DNA of 64,000 bases from Candidatus Melainabacteria bacterium (GCA_003151275.1 PLXC01000159.1:343998-407997); one strand, 5' to 3'; shown: positions 43,223-53,914, counted from the stretch's first letter. The notes: generated from the letters alone by a model not told the origin. A program made the numbers and translations.

Positions 43223-44236
43223 TTAGACCGCCGTGATGCCGACCTTGTCCCAGGCAGCGACGAGCTTGTCGAGGATTTCCGGGAACTTCTCGCGGCACGT
43301 GACGAGCGTCGCGTTGGCGAAAGTCTGGAAATCGCAGTCGCTCTTGATGCGGCTGGGGGTGGTGGAGGTGAGGAACCATACGGGCAGCGCCTTCTCCCAC
43401 GAGAAGCCGCCGACGGCGATAGCGAACTCGGCGAAAGCCTTGTTCGGGATGCCGCTGTTGGTGTGCACGCCGCCGTTGTCGGAGTTGGTGACAACGAGGT
43501 CCTTCATGTGCGCCGGCTGACGATCCTTGCCGATCTTCGGGTCGTCATAGGCGGTGCCCGGATTGAGCATGTCGCGCAGAGCACGTCCCTTGATGGCGGC
43601 AGTGAAGATGCCCGGTCCGATCAGCCAGCTGTCCTTGTCGACAGAGAGCTTCTTGACCCACTGACGCAGACCGACGCCGAAGACGTCAGAGAGGCTCTCG
43701 TTGAGCGCACCAGACTGGCCGTAGTATTCGAGCCCGCAGGTATGCTCGGTGACGCCGTGGAACATCTCGTGACCGATGACATCGAGCAGAACGAAGGTGG
43801 CGAAGATAACGCCATCACCGTCGCCGTAAGTCATCTGGCGGGAGTTCCAGAAGGCGTTGTTGTAATCGGTGCCGTAGTGCACGGTACCAATCAGGTCCAT
43901 GCCGGCGCCGTCGATGCTGTCGCGTCCGAAGATCACCTTCAGGAAGTCGCGCATCATGCCGTGGAAGTCGAAGGCGTTGTTGACGATGTTGTCGCTGATG
44001 GCAGCGTCATTCTCGCCGCGAGCCTTGGTGCCGGGCAGGCGTTGGGTGTTCTTGGCGTCGTAGATGATGCGCTGAGCGTTCTTGAGCGCCTTCTTGTAGC
44101 TGACGTTGCCGTTCTGGCCGCGAGCCCAGAGCTGCTGGGTGGCGATCAGGGTGTTGAGATACGCGGAGTTGCCGGTGGCGCTGGCCGCGTGAAGAAGCAT
44201 GTCGGGAGGAATGATTCCCTGGGTAGTACGTTTCAT
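43223..44236 (-). CDS. M4 (thermolysin/protealysin-like) metallopeptidase
   Basis: 337 aa, ATG with AAAGGAC upstream. The zinc site is complete: HEMFH (156-160), with the third ligand Glu 180 in ALNESLSD 20 residues on. The downstream GGVHTNSGIPNKAF segment carries the catalytic His. The short N-terminus with IIPPDMLLHAA resembles the protealysin-type precursor (xPPxxL) rather than the long FTP-type propeptide, and there is no signal peptide. It may therefore stay in the cytoplasm or leave by another route. Its neighbours are the HEFRH protein and four M1 aminopeptidases. The leader has the perfect GGCACC-type palindrome at 44384-44401. Confidence 0.95.
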   Translation of the reverse strand: MKRTTQGIIPPDMLLHAASATGNSAYLNTLIATQQLWARGQNGNVSYKKALKNAQRIIYDAKNTQRLPGTKARGENDAAISDNIVNNAFDFHGMMRDFLKVIFGRDSIDGAGMDLIGTVHYGTDYNNAFWNSRQMTYGDGDGVIFATFVLLDVIGHEMFHGVTEHTCGLEYYGQSGALNESLSDVFGVGLRQWVKKLSVDKDSWLIGPGIFTAAIKGRALRDMLNPGTAYDDPKIGKDRQPAHMKDLVVTNSDNGGVHTNSGIPNKAFAEFAIAVGGFSWEKALPVWFLTSTTPSRIKSDCDFQTFANATLVTCREKFPEILDKLVAAWDKVGITAV

Positions 44237-45445
44237 GACATTGTCCTTTCGGACGTCATGGGCGATTCAAGATGAACTAGGGCAACACTTGCACACAGAC
44301 TGTGTGACGACGTACTCATTGCGAGCAATCGCGGTTTGGGTTGAACAAGTCCACTTCGAAAGGAATGACGTCTCGTTGGTGCGAGCACCTCATATGGTGC
44401 CGCGTGATGATGTGAGCCGGTGAGCGAACATCGCTAACCGCGTGAATCACTCAATCGTTCGACTTCAAGCATGCATAACCACTCGGTGCGTATATCTCTC
44501 CAACACGCGGCATAGCGCACGTTTAAATGGGAAGATAGAGACGTTGTTGGGGTTTAATCCGAGTGAGTATGAGTGCCTGAAGTTTATGGAAAGAGTAAGT
44601 TGAGACTAACTAGAACATTAGGAACAAAGCAATGAACCGAGATGGAAAGGTTTGCTCAAAGAGCTTATTTAAGTGCAGTTTAATAGGTCATGACTGACGA
44701 TCAATTATTCTTTTATTTATTATGCAAATTGAGACGGGCTGCTTATCCCGGCTCGATTTTTTTTGGCGGCACTTTTATGAGCGCCTACTCCTTTTCTTTC
44801 ATGACTTACAGTTCATCCAGCAAAACTGTGACCCGTTGCCGATTTCAAACAAATAGCATCTCGATATACGCTTGCACCACTTTGCAGGTAGCACAGCTTG
44901 TTAATGCCTGCAGCGCTGCTTGTCAAGCGCTTCTTGGAGTATCTTCGCGAGAGCCGCGCCAGAGACTTCCAAAACACCGTTATCAGAGGGCTCCACATGT
45001 GGTGGCATGCTATTGACATCCAAACGTTGTTTATTTTCTTTGTTGTCAAGAATTTCAATGTTGCCCACCGCGCTGCCAAGCGATGTCTGCGCGAAAATTT
45101 GCCTCCATCTGTGGTGCCAGATTGCCACCAACTGCGCCAATTGAAAACTACACTTGCCAAGTGCTTGCTCTTAAGTAGATCTGATTTGATCTTTGATTAC
45201 TTCGAGCTATATGGTCCAGATGTACTTTTTACTTTTTCTTCTCTTGCTCTAGGAACTAATTCTCCTCTAAACCTTTGATTTCAATGGGTCCCAAGCACGT
45301 TGCTCTGTTTAGCGCAGCGGCGTTTAAGACTGACTTGAATCGATAGTGAAGGGGGTATCATGTTCCAGCAAAAGAAGTGCTCACCACGTCCATCGAAACC
45401 TCGTTGAGGCACTTCGAAGACTCAACGAATGATTGGAGACCGAAA
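44237..45445. other. 1.2-kb gene-poor divergent region
   Basis: Between the M4 peptidase and the first M1 aminopeptidase I see no convincing gene. Several open frames of about 75-125 codons on both strands overlap each other and lack good ribosome sites. It contains the palindrome at 44384-44401, a CCACATGTGG palindrome near 44996, and GGTGCC-AGATT-GCCACC near 45116. Whether it holds a degraded gene or an RNA is unclear. Confidence 0.5.
44384..44401 (-). promoter_or_regulatory. GGCACC-type palindrome in leader of the M4 gene
   Basis: Minus strand GGCACC-ATATGA-GGTGCT, central AT. It lies about 150 bp upstream of the peptidase start. Confidence 0.5.
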
Positions 45446-48205
45446 ATGACAACGCATAATCACGCAGCCGTTGCGGCCGAACAGGATGTGCCGGAGTACA
45501 AGCTCCCCACTTCCGTGGTTCCGCTGCACTACAAGATTCGCAAGACGCCGAACTTCGGCACCTTCACCTTTGACGGCACCGTCGAAATTGACATCGATGT
45601 TCGCCGCCCGATCAACAGCATTCAACTCCACGCCAAGGAGCTGAAGATCACCTCCGCCTACGTCATCCACGCCAACGGCACCCGCCTTGACGCGCTGATG
45701 ACGACCGCTTCGGTGAAGATCGCTGACAAGGACACCTCCAAGTACAGCGACGTCGAGTTCGCCAGTGCTGCCACTCTGGATGCCGAAGCCGAACGTGCTA
45801 CGTTCAACTTCAACGGCACTTTGGGCACAGGCGCCTGGAAGCTCTTCGTCACCTACTCGGGCAGCCTTGTGCAGCCGAGCCTGGAGGGTTTCTATCGCAG
45901 CAAGTGGACTGATAACGCCGGCGTCGATCACTGGATCGGCACCACGCAGTTCGAGGCCACCCACGCCCGTCGCGCTTTCCCTTGCTGGGACGAGCCGGCT
46001 CTTAAGGCCACGTTCGACATCGAGCTGGTCGTCGACGACACTCTGACTGCCCTCTCCAACGGGCGCATCAAGTCTGAGACCCCGTTCGATGATGGCATCC
46101 GCTACGTCATCCCGGGACCGACCTACAAGCTGGTCACCTTCCACACGACGCCGAAGCAGTCCACCTACCTGGTGGCATACTGCATCGGTGAGTTCGAAAG
46201 CTCCGAGCCCGTCTTCGTGCGTGGCAAGGAGATTCGCATCTGGTCCATTCCTGGCCAGAACCACCTGAAGAGCCTCGCGATCAAGACTGCCGCCTTCGGC
46301 GTCAAGTGGTTCGAGATGTTCTTCAACCGTCCGTACTTCGGCGGCGACAAGATTGACATGATCGCCATCCCGAACTTCCGTTCGGGCGCTATGGAGAACA
46401 CCGGTCTGATCACCTACCGGGCCACCGCGCTTCTGGTCGACGAGCTCAAGGCGACGATCCAGGAGAAGAAGCGGGTTGTTGAAGTCGTATTCCACGAGCT
46501 CGATCACCAGTGGAACGGCAACGAGGTCACCATGGCATGGTGGGACGGTCTGGGACTGAACGAGTCCTTCGCCACGATCATGGCTTACCTCGTCATGAAC
46601 GAGTTCGAGCCCGAGTGGGAGATCTTCAACGACTTCGGTCCCAAGCGTGCCGGCGCCTTCGCGCTCGACTCGCTGAAGACCACGCACCCTGTCTTCGGCA
46701 AGGTCGGACACCCCAGCGAGGTCGAGCAGATCTTCGACACGATCACCTACGAGAAGGGCGGTAGCCTGCTCTTCCAGATCATCCAGTTCATCGGACTGGA
46801 CGTTTTCCGCACCGGCATGCGCATCTACATGGAGCGTCACGCTCTCGGCTCGACCGAGGTGACGGACCTGTGGGACGCGCTCGAAGAGGGCTGCAAGGCT
46901 CACAAGAACACCACGCCTGTGCGTCAGATCATGGACACCTGGATGCTCACCCCTGGGCACCCGGTCCTGACCGTGTCTGAGTCCGACAAGCCGGGCTTCG
47001 TCACGTTCCGTCAGGAAAAGTTCCAGTTCCTTCCCGAAGGCAAGAGCGACCAGCTCTGGCCGATCCCGGTGCACATCCGCTACGCCACTGCCTCAGGTGA
47101 GGTGAAGGAGGAGAAGTTCCTCGTCACCGACCGTGAGCAGACGGTGTTCATCGACAAGGACTTCAAGTACGTGGTCGCCAACGCCAGCGGCCCCGGCTTC
47201 TACCGCGTGCGCTACTCGGAAGGGCTCCTGGCCCGGCTCACCGAGAACCCGCTCGCCAACATGCAGGTGATCGAGCGCTACAACCTTGTGAACGACACGT
47301 GGGCTGGAGTGCGAGCCAACCTGGTCAGCTCTGAGACCTACCTGGGGCTGATTGCCAACTTCGGCGGCGAGACCAACCCGAATGTGTGGAGCATCATCAG
47401 CGGTTCGCTGGGACACCTCTACACGCTCACCAAGGGTGACGAGCGCACTGCCATGAAGGCGCTCATCCGCGACCTGGTCAAGCCGGTATTCACCGCGCTT
47501 GGCTGGACCCCCAAGGCCGACGAGTCGTCTGCTACGCGGGAGCTGCGCGGCCAGCTTGCTGGTCTGCTCGGCACCGTCGGCAGTGACAGCGATGTGCGCG
47601 CCAAGGCGACTGAGCTCTACGATGCCTGGAAGAAGGACGCTTCGTCCGTCGACCCGAACGTCGTGCCGGCTCTGGTTTCCATCCTCGCGCACACCGGCGA
47701 CAAGGCCCGCTACGACGAATTCGTCGGCATGGCCAAGTCCGCCAAGACGGACCAGGAGAAGCTGCGCTTCCTGACGGCGCTGGGCAAGTTCCGAGTTCCG
47801 GAGTTGTACAACGCTGCCATGGCCATGATGCTGGCGGAGGTCAAGACTGACGACGCTCCGAGCATTCTGGCTTTCTTCCTCTCGACTGAACACGCCGGCG
47901 AGCCGACGTGGGACTTCATGCGGGAGAACTGGGAGAAGATCAACGAGAAGTTCCCCTCGCGTGGCATCGTGCGCATGGTGGAGAGCTGCTCGGCTCTGGA
48001 CACGCCCGAGCTGCAGGCTGAGATCCTGGCGTTCTTCGCCAAGAACGAGGTCAAGCAGGGCGACAAGGCTCTCGGTCAGATGCTGGAGCGGCTGGCGGTC
48101 AACGTCCGTCTGCGCCAGAACGAGACGCCCAAGCTGTCGGCCAAGCTGATTCCCGTTGTCGCCACCGCAGACGGTGCGGCGAAGGAGCCGGTTCCGGCCA
48201 AGTAA
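45446..48205 (+). CDS. M1 family aminopeptidase, copy 1
   Basis: 919 aa; ATG 45446 with TGGAGA upstream (the frame opens at 45377 but adds unlikely residues). M1 enzymes remove N-terminal amino acids from peptides. A saddle domain (1-200) is followed by exopeptidase motif GAMEN (314-318), zinc site HELDH (350-354) with Glu 373 in NESFA 18 residues on, and Tyr in the downstream SITYEKG-type region. A C-terminal alpha-solenoid closes the cavity. HELDHQWNGN is unusual: most M1 enzymes have HELAHQWFGN. No signal peptide, so cytosolic. It resembles the tricorn-interacting factor F2/F3 branch. It is the first of four M1 paralogues in 11.6 kb, all the same orientation, with G/C-ending codons. Confidence 0.96.
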   Translation: MTTHNHAAVAAEQDVPEYKLPTSVVPLHYKIRKTPNFGTFTFDGTVEIDIDVRRPINSIQLHAKELKITSAYVIHANGTRLDALMTTASVKIADKDTSKYSDVEFASAATLDAEAERATFNFNGTLGTGAWKLFVTYSGSLVQPSLEGFYRSKWTDNAGVDHWIGTTQFEATHARRAFPCWDEPALKATFDIELVVDDTLTALSNGRIKSETPFDDGIRYVIPGPTYKLVTFHTTPKQSTYLVAYCIGEFESSEPVFVRGKEIRIWSIPGQNHLKSLAIKTAAFGVKWFEMFFNRPYFGGDKIDMIAIPNFRSGAMENTGLITYRATALLVDELKATIQEKKRVVEVVFHELDHQWNGNEVTMAWWDGLGLNESFATIMAYLVMNEFEPEWEIFNDFGPKRAGAFALDSLKTTHPVFGKVGHPSEVEQIFDTITYEKGGSLLFQIIQFIGLDVFRTGMRIYMERHALGSTEVTDLWDALEEGCKAHKNTTPVRQIMDTWMLTPGHPVLTVSESDKPGFVTFRQEKFQFLPEGKSDQLWPIPVHIRYATASGEVKEEKFLVTDREQTVFIDKDFKYVVANASGPGFYRVRYSEGLLARLTENPLANMQVIERYNLVNDTWAGVRANLVSSETYLGLIANFGGETNPNVWSIISGSLGHLYTLTKGDERTAMKALIRDLVKPVFTALGWTPKADESSATRELRGQLAGLLGTVGSDSDVRAKATELYDAWKKDASSVDPNVVPALVSILAHTGDKARYDEFVGMAKSAKTDQEKLRFLTALGKFRVPELYNAAMAMMLAEVKTDDAPSILAFFLSTEHAGEPTWDFMRENWEKINEKFPSRGIVRMVESCSALDTPELQAEILAFFAKNEVKQGDKALGQMLERLAVNVRLRQNETPKLSAKLIPVVATADGAAKEPVPAK

Positions 48206-48244
48206 TAGCGTTGCCTGAACAAGGCAGCGGTCGCTGAATCAGGA

Positions 48245-48280
48245 GGGTGCATCGAGTACTTCGGTGCACCCTTTCTGTTC
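48245..48280 (+). terminator. Probable terminator after M1 copy 1
   Basis: GGGTGCA (48245-48251), 13-nt loop, TGCACCC (48265-48271), then TTTCTGTTC. It separates M1 copies 1 and 2, so they are probably separate transcripts. Confidence 0.65.
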
Positions 48281-48380
48281 GCGTCTTCTCTTTCGGCGGT
48301 TAAACTCATGGCGTTCGTTCAATCGGGCGCCCTGACTTTAGCTGCTTACTATCTAACTTTCCAAACAAAGAGAGAGTGAT

Positions 48381-48935
48381 ATGAGTTCACAACATCCAGA
48401 CGCAGGAACAGGAATGCCACCACCGAGCTACAAACTGCCCGGCGGTGTCGTTCCCTCGCATTACGCAATTGTTCAGGCCCCGAACTTCAGCACGTTCATG
48501 TGCAAAGGTGAGGTGACCATCGACATCGACGTTCAGGAACCGACGAGCAGCATCACGCTGCACGCCCGCGACTTGATTATCGATGCCGCCTACGTCGTCC
48601 ATGAAAACGGCACACGACTTGATTCCATCTTGGTGCCGGCGACGGTCAAGTTGATCGATCCTGACACCGGCAAAGCGCATGACCACTCGTTCACCAGTGC
48701 CGCCAGTCTCGATCTCGAGAACGAACGAGCCCGTTTCGACTTCAACGGCATCCTCGGCAAAGGCGCCTGGAAGCTGGTTGCTTTCTACTCCGCCAGCATG
48801 TTCAGCCAAGTCTGGAGGGTTTCTATCGCAGCAAGTGGAAAGACGATGCTGGTCTCGACCATTGGATGGCTTCCACGCAACTGGCGGCAACGCAGGCGCG
48901 CAGGGCTTTCCCGTGCTTCGATGAGCCGGCACTGA
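48381..48935 (+). CDS. M1 aminopeptidase copy 2, N-terminal part before a frameshift
   Basis: Residues 1 to about 141 match the N-terminal domain of copy 1 (YKLPGGVVPSHYAIVQAP; DIDVQEPTSSITLHARDL; FNGILGKGAWKLV). After codon ATG-TTC at 48798-48803 the frame continues into unrelated sequence (SQVWRVSIAASG) and stops at 48935. The homology resumes in the -1 frame: re-reading from 48803 gives QPSLEGFYR-like sequence as in copy 1. AGAGAG precedes the ATG. Taken with the next entry this is one gene interrupted by a single missing base, or a sequencing error. Confidence 0.8.
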   Translation: MSSQHPDAGTGMPPPSYKLPGGVVPSHYAIVQAPNFSTFMCKGEVTIDIDVQEPTSSITLHARDLIIDAAYVVHENGTRLDSILVPATVKLIDPDTGKAHDHSFTSAASLDLENERARFDFNGILGKGAWKLVAFYSASMFSQVWRVSIAASGKTMLVSTIGWLPRNWRQRRRAGLSRASMSRH

Positions 48936-51136
48936 AGGCCACCTTCGCCATCACTCTCGTAGTCGAGGAGCACCTGACTGCCCTCTCCAACAGCCGCGCC
49001 GTCAAGACGCGCAAGGTGGATGGCACGATCAAGCAGGTCGACGGCGAAATGGTGCTGGTTCCCGACGCGCCCAAGTGCAAGGTCGTCGACTTCGCACCAA
49101 CGCCGAGGATGTCTACATACCTCGTCGCCTACGCAGTCGGCGAGTTTGAAAGCTCCGAGCCCGTCTTCGTACGCGGCAAGGAAATCCGCATCTGGTCGAC
49201 GCCTGGCAAGAATCACCTCAAGACCTTCGCCCTCAAGTGTGCGGCTTTTGGCTTGAAGTGGTACGAAGAATTCTTCAATCGCCCCTACTTTGGCGGCGAC
49301 AAAATCGACATGATCGCCATTCCTGAATTCCGCTTCGGAGCAATGGAGAACACTGGCCTGATCACCTACCGAGCAACCGCTCTTCTGGTCGATGAGGCAA
49401 AGGGCACCATTCGCGAAAAGAAGCGGGTCGCCGAAGTCGAGCTCCACGAGCTTGACCACCAGTGGAACGGCAACGAGGTGACGATGGCATGGTGGGATGG
49501 TCTAGGGCTGAACGAGTCCTTCGCCACAATCATGGCTTACATCGTCATGAACGATCTGGAGCCGGAATGGGAAGTCTTCAACGACTTCGGCATCGACCGT
49601 GCCGGCGCCTTCGCTCTTGATTCACTCAAGAACACGCATCCCGTGTTCTGCGCCGTCGGTCATCCGGATGAAGTCGAGCAGCGCTTCGACTCGATCACCT
49701 ACGAGAAGGGAGGCAGTCTTCTCTTCCAGATTATCCAGTTCATCGGACTGGACGTTTTCCGCAGCGGCATGCGCATCTACATGGAGCGGCACGCCCTGGG
49801 CAATACGGAGGTTACCGATCTCTGGGATGCCCTCGAAGAAGGTTGCCTCAAGCATGGTCTCGACACACCGGTGCGCAAGATCATGGACACCTGGATGCTC
49901 ACGGCTGGACATCCAGTCCTGACCGTATCCGAGACCGACACGCCTGGTGCCATCTTGTTCCGGCAGGAGCTCTTCCAGTTCTTGCCTGACGGGAAAAGCG
50001 ATCAGATCTTCCCGATTCCTGTCCACATCCGCTACCAAACTGCGACTGGTCTGGTCAAGGAAGAGAAACATCTGCTCTGCGAACGCGAGCAGACGCTGCA
50101 AATCGACCCCGACTTCAGCTATCTGGTCGTCAACGCTGGTGGACCGGGATTCTTCCGTGTTCGCTATTCAAACCCGCTGCTGGACAAGATCACGTCCAGT
50201 CCGCTCACCACGCTGCAAGTGATCGAGCGCTTCAACCTCATCAACGACTCATGGGCGATGGTGCGTGCACAGCTTCTCAATGCTGACACGTATCTGACTC
50301 TCGTCCAGAAGTTTGCCAGCGAGCGCAACTCGAATGTCTGGGGTGTGATCAGCGACTCGCTGGAACATCTCTACGGACTGACGAGCGGCGACCGGCGCAA
50401 ACAGTTCAAATCGCTGATAACCGGGCTGGTCAAGCCCGTCTTCGAGGAGCTTGGTTGGGTTCCCAAACCAGGCGAATCTTCCGCCACGTTGCAGCTACGA
50501 GGTCAGCTTGCGGATTTGCTTGGCACCATCGGCAGTGACAATGAGGTGCGTGTGAAAGCGTCCGAGTTGTTCGCCAACTGGATCAAAGATCCAAGTGCAG
50601 TCGACCCCAACGTCGTCCCCGCACTTGTTTCCATCCTCGCTCACACAGGTGACCGTAAGCGTTTCGATCAATTCCTGGCGCTTGCGCGCGGGGCAAAGAC
50701 CGACCAAGAACGCTTGCGTTTCCTGCGCTCGTTAGGTCTCTTTCGCCAGCCTGAATTGTTCAGGGAAGCAATGTCCTTGATTCTGGCTGAGGTCAAGACC
50801 GACGACGCCCCCAGCCTTCTGGCTGGCATTATCTCCACCGAACACGCAGGCGCCGCCACCTGGAATTTCATGCGTGACCACTGGCAAGTGATCACCGAGA
50901 AGTTTCCTACCCGTGGCGTCGTCGATATGGTGGATAGCTGTTCTTCACTCGATACACCGGCGCTGCAAGCTGAAGTTCTGGAGTTCTTCTCCAAGAACGA
51001 AGTGCGCCAGGGTGATGTCGCGTTGGCGCAAATGATCGAACGTCTGACGGTAAACGTCAGGCTGCGCGAAAATGAAACGCCGAAAGTCGAGGCTCATCTG
51101 GTTGCACTTGCAACCATCGACGGTGCCTCGCAATAA
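48804..51136 (+). pseudogene. M1 aminopeptidase copy 2, main body in the shifted frame
   Basis: The body of the enzyme from PSLEGFYR onward, in the -1 frame relative to 48381. It keeps the exopeptidase GAMEN motif, HELDHQWNGN (zinc site, as in copy 1), NESFA with the third ligand, and a full C-terminal alpha-solenoid. All catalytic residues are intact and no other stop is found over 770 codons. That argues for a recent mutation or an assembly error rather than an old pseudogene. An in-frame start (ATG 48866) could express only a truncated protein lacking the N-terminal saddle. Copy 2 is closest to copy 1. Functional status is open. Confidence 0.8.
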
Positions 51137-51268
51137 CATCCACGCTGAGACAAAAGGCGCAGCTTCAAAGCTGAGCTACAATGTCTTCAGCACATTGACT
51201 GACTCCTGTGCCAATCCAGGCGTGGGAGTCGGTCCTATGTTCGATACCGAAAGGTAGGAGTCTACATC

Positions 51269-53893
51269 ATGTGTCAATTGCATAACACCGAAAGTGGTAT
51301 CAGTCCGCACGTCGCCTTGGACAGTTTCCGTCTGCCCAAGAACGTCGTACCGACCGACTACGAGATCAAGCTTTTCCCGAATCCCACGGGCAAGAGCGGT
51401 CGTTTCCGCGGTGAGGAGACGATCGCCGTTACCGTCAAGGAAGCGACCAACATCGTGTCCTTGAACGTCTGCGAAATCACCATTCAGAAGGCGCGCATCA
51501 CCAGCGGCCGCAAGTCCATCAAGGGCACGGTGAGCGTCAACAAGAAGACCGAGGTGGCCACGATCAGCTTCGATCGCCAGATCGATGCCGGCGACTGGAA
51601 GCTGCGTCTCAGCTTCACGGGCTCGCACAACCAGGGTCTGCGGGGCTTCTACAAGTCCAGCTGGGATGATGAGGCGGGCAAGACGCACGTCATCGTCACC
51701 ACGCAGCACGAGGCCACCGAGGCTCGCAAGAGCTTCCCGTGCTTCGATGAGCCCGAGTTCAAGGCCACCTTCAAGATCAGGCTCGTGATCGACAAGAACC
51801 TGGTCGGTCTGTCCAACGGACGCCGGCTGAGCGAGAAGTCGCTTTCCAGGCGCCGCAAGCTCGTCGAGTTTGCGCGTACGCCGAAGATGTCGACGTACCT
51901 CACCTGCTTCATCGTCGGTGAGTTCGAAAGCTCCGAGCCGGTCTTCGTGAACGGCAAGGAAATTCGCATCTGGTGCGTGCCCGGCAAGAAGAACATGACG
52001 AGCTGGGCGCTCAAGTGCGCCGAGCGCGGCATCTCTTGGTTCGAGGACTACTTCGGTGTGCCGTACTTCGGTGGTGACAAGATCGACCACGTGGCGATTC
52101 CGGACTTCGAGGCCGGCGCCATGGAGAACACCGGTTGCGTCACTTACCGCGAGGAGGCTCTGCTCTGCGACGAAGCGACTGCTTCGCACGACGAGCTGGA
52201 AAGCATCGCTGTGACAGTGCTGCATGAGGAGTCGCACTTCTGGTTCGGCGACCTGGTCACCATGTTCTGGTGGAACGGTCTCTGGCTGAACGAGTCGTTC
52301 GCGACCTTCATGGAGAACCTCTGCCTGGCGATGTGGAAGCCCGAGTGGAAGATCTGGGACGGCTTCGGCGCCACTCGCGCTGCGGCGTTGCGGATCGACG
52401 GGCTGAAGAGCACGCACCCGATCGAGATGCCGGTCAACCATCCGGATGAAGTCGACGAGCTCTTCGACGCCATCTCCTACAACAAGGGTGGCTCCGTACT
52501 GGACATGATCCACCAGTACATCGGCTTCGAGACGTTCCGTCAGGGCATCAGCATCTACCTGAAGCGCCACAGCCTGGGCAACACCCAGACCGGCGACCTC
52601 TGGGATGCGCTCGAAGAGGCTTGCCGAGCCAACGGTTCGGATATCCCCGTGCGTCGCATCATGGACGCTTGGGTGTTCACGCCTGGTCACCCGGTGGTTT
52701 CGGTGGAGCAGGGCAGCAAGCCCGGCACCATCAACGTCACGCAGCAGCAGTTCCAGTTCCTGGGTGAGGAGCAGTCGACCAGCCTCTGGCCGATTCCGCT
52801 GATCATCAAGGCCAAGAACGCGGCTGGCGAGGAGACCAAGCAGACGGTGCTCTTCGATACCGCCAGCGCCACCATCGAAATCGGTGAGGGCTTCCAGTGG
52901 GTCAAGGTGAATGCGGGTGGTTCGGGCGTTTACCGCGTCCGTTACGCCAGCGACCTGGCCCTCAAGCTGACGGCGAACGTTCAGGAGAACCTCTCGGTAA
53001 TCGAGCGGTACAACTTGGTCAACGATGCCTGGGCCTGCGTTCGCGCCGGTCTGAGCACGAGCATTGAATTCCTGCAGATGGTGCCGCTGTTCGCCGGCGA
53101 GACCGACCCGACTGTGTTCGGCATTCTGCTTGGCGGTCTGAGTGCGTTGCATCGCATTCTGCCTGAGGAGGATCGTCAGCCTCTGAAGGACATCATCCGC
53201 AACCTGTGCAAGCCGACGTTCGACCTGCTTGGTTGGACGCCGGTAGCTGGTGAGTCTGTCCAGACGACCCAGCTGCGGGCCTCGCTCTTCTCGACCCTCG
53301 GCAGGATCTGCGAAGACACGGAGGTGCGTGCTAAGTCTGAGGAGCTGTTCGCCAGCTGGTTGAAGGACAAGTCTTCGATCGACCCCAACCTGGTTGGTGT
53401 GGTCGTGGACATCCTCTCCTACTTCGGTGACGAGGCGCGTTACGAGGAGTTCAAGAAGCTCCTCAAGACCGTCAAAACGCCGAACGAGCAGAACATCTTC
53501 CTTTCCTCGCTGTCGGGGTTCCGTCAGCTCGAGCTGCTCAAGCGCACGCTCGAGTTGAGCCTGACCGATGAGGTGAGCGTGCAGGATTCGCCGTACGTGT
53601 TCGCCAGCTTGCTGGGCAACAAGTACTCTCAGGTGTTTGCGTGGGACTACCTGCGTGCCAACTGGGAGAAGGTGAAGACGACGTTCCCGACCAACATGGT
53701 GCCGGGAATCGCACGGTCTTGCGTCTCCCTCGACACGCCCGAGAAGGCTGCCGAGGTGCAGGCGTTCTTCGCTGCCAACGAGGTCAAGGCAGGTGCCATG
53801 GCAGTCGCTCAGATGCTCGAGCAACTGTCGATCTCCGTGCGCCTGCGGGAGAGCGAGACGACTCGTCTGCTCGCCTATCTCGCGGCAAAGTAA
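51269..53893 (+). CDS. M1 family aminopeptidase, copy 3
   Basis: 874 aa; ATG with AGGAG upstream. Exopeptidase motif GAMENTGCVTYR near 285, zinc site HEESH (319-323), third ligand Glu 342 in NESFA. HEESHFWFGD departs from the HELAHQWFGN consensus but keeps both His and the Glu. The substrate loop and N-terminal domain are more diverged from copies 1 and 2 than those are from each other. Strong G/C-ending codon bias and no signal peptide. A probable terminator (53915-53942) follows. Different zinc-site flanks among the copies suggest different substrate preferences. Confidence 0.96.
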   Translation: MCQLHNTESGISPHVALDSFRLPKNVVPTDYEIKLFPNPTGKSGRFRGEETIAVTVKEATNIVSLNVCEITIQKARITSGRKSIKGTVSVNKKTEVATISFDRQIDAGDWKLRLSFTGSHNQGLRGFYKSSWDDEAGKTHVIVTTQHEATEARKSFPCFDEPEFKATFKIRLVIDKNLVGLSNGRRLSEKSLSRRRKLVEFARTPKMSTYLTCFIVGEFESSEPVFVNGKEIRIWCVPGKKNMTSWALKCAERGISWFEDYFGVPYFGGDKIDHVAIPDFEAGAMENTGCVTYREEALLCDEATASHDELESIAVTVLHEESHFWFGDLVTMFWWNGLWLNESFATFMENLCLAMWKPEWKIWDGFGATRAAALRIDGLKSTHPIEMPVNHPDEVDELFDAISYNKGGSVLDMIHQYIGFETFRQGISIYLKRHSLGNTQTGDLWDALEEACRANGSDIPVRRIMDAWVFTPGHPVVSVEQGSKPGTINVTQQQFQFLGEEQSTSLWPIPLIIKAKNAAGEETKQTVLFDTASATIEIGEGFQWVKVNAGGSGVYRVRYASDLALKLTANVQENLSVIERYNLVNDAWACVRAGLSTSIEFLQMVPLFAGETDPTVFGILLGGLSALHRILPEEDRQPLKDIIRNLCKPTFDLLGWTPVAGESVQTTQLRASLFSTLGRICEDTEVRAKSEELFASWLKDKSSIDPNLVGVVVDILSYFGDEARYEEFKKLLKTVKTPNEQNIFLSSLSGFRQLELLKRTLELSLTDEVSVQDSPYVFASLLGNKYSQVFAWDYLRANWEKVKTTFPTNMVPGIARSCVSLDTPEKAAEVQAFFAANEVKAGAMAVAQMLEQLSISVRLRESETTRLLAYLAAK

Positions 53894-53914
53894 GTAGTAG
53901 CCAGCGCTGGCTTA

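Noticed and set aside
44690..45278. Overlapping open frames on both strands in the region before the M1 array
   Set aside because: None has a clear ribosome site or recognisable motif, and they contradict one another. The minus-strand frame 44901-45140 is the most protein-like but begins only at a TTG. Left as unassigned.
48803..48866. Programmed -1 frameshift in M1 copy 2
   Set aside because: No X-XXY-YYZ slippery heptamer or downstream pseudoknot is obvious at the site, and copy 1 needs no shift. Mutation or sequencing error is simpler.
51176..53824. Very long minus-strand frame opposite M1 copy 3 (and similar ones opposite other G/C-biased genes)
   Set aside because: It is a shadow created by G/C-ending codons on the coding strand. 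The plus-strand product has full catalytic motifs; the minus product is a low-complexity string of H, R, L and V.
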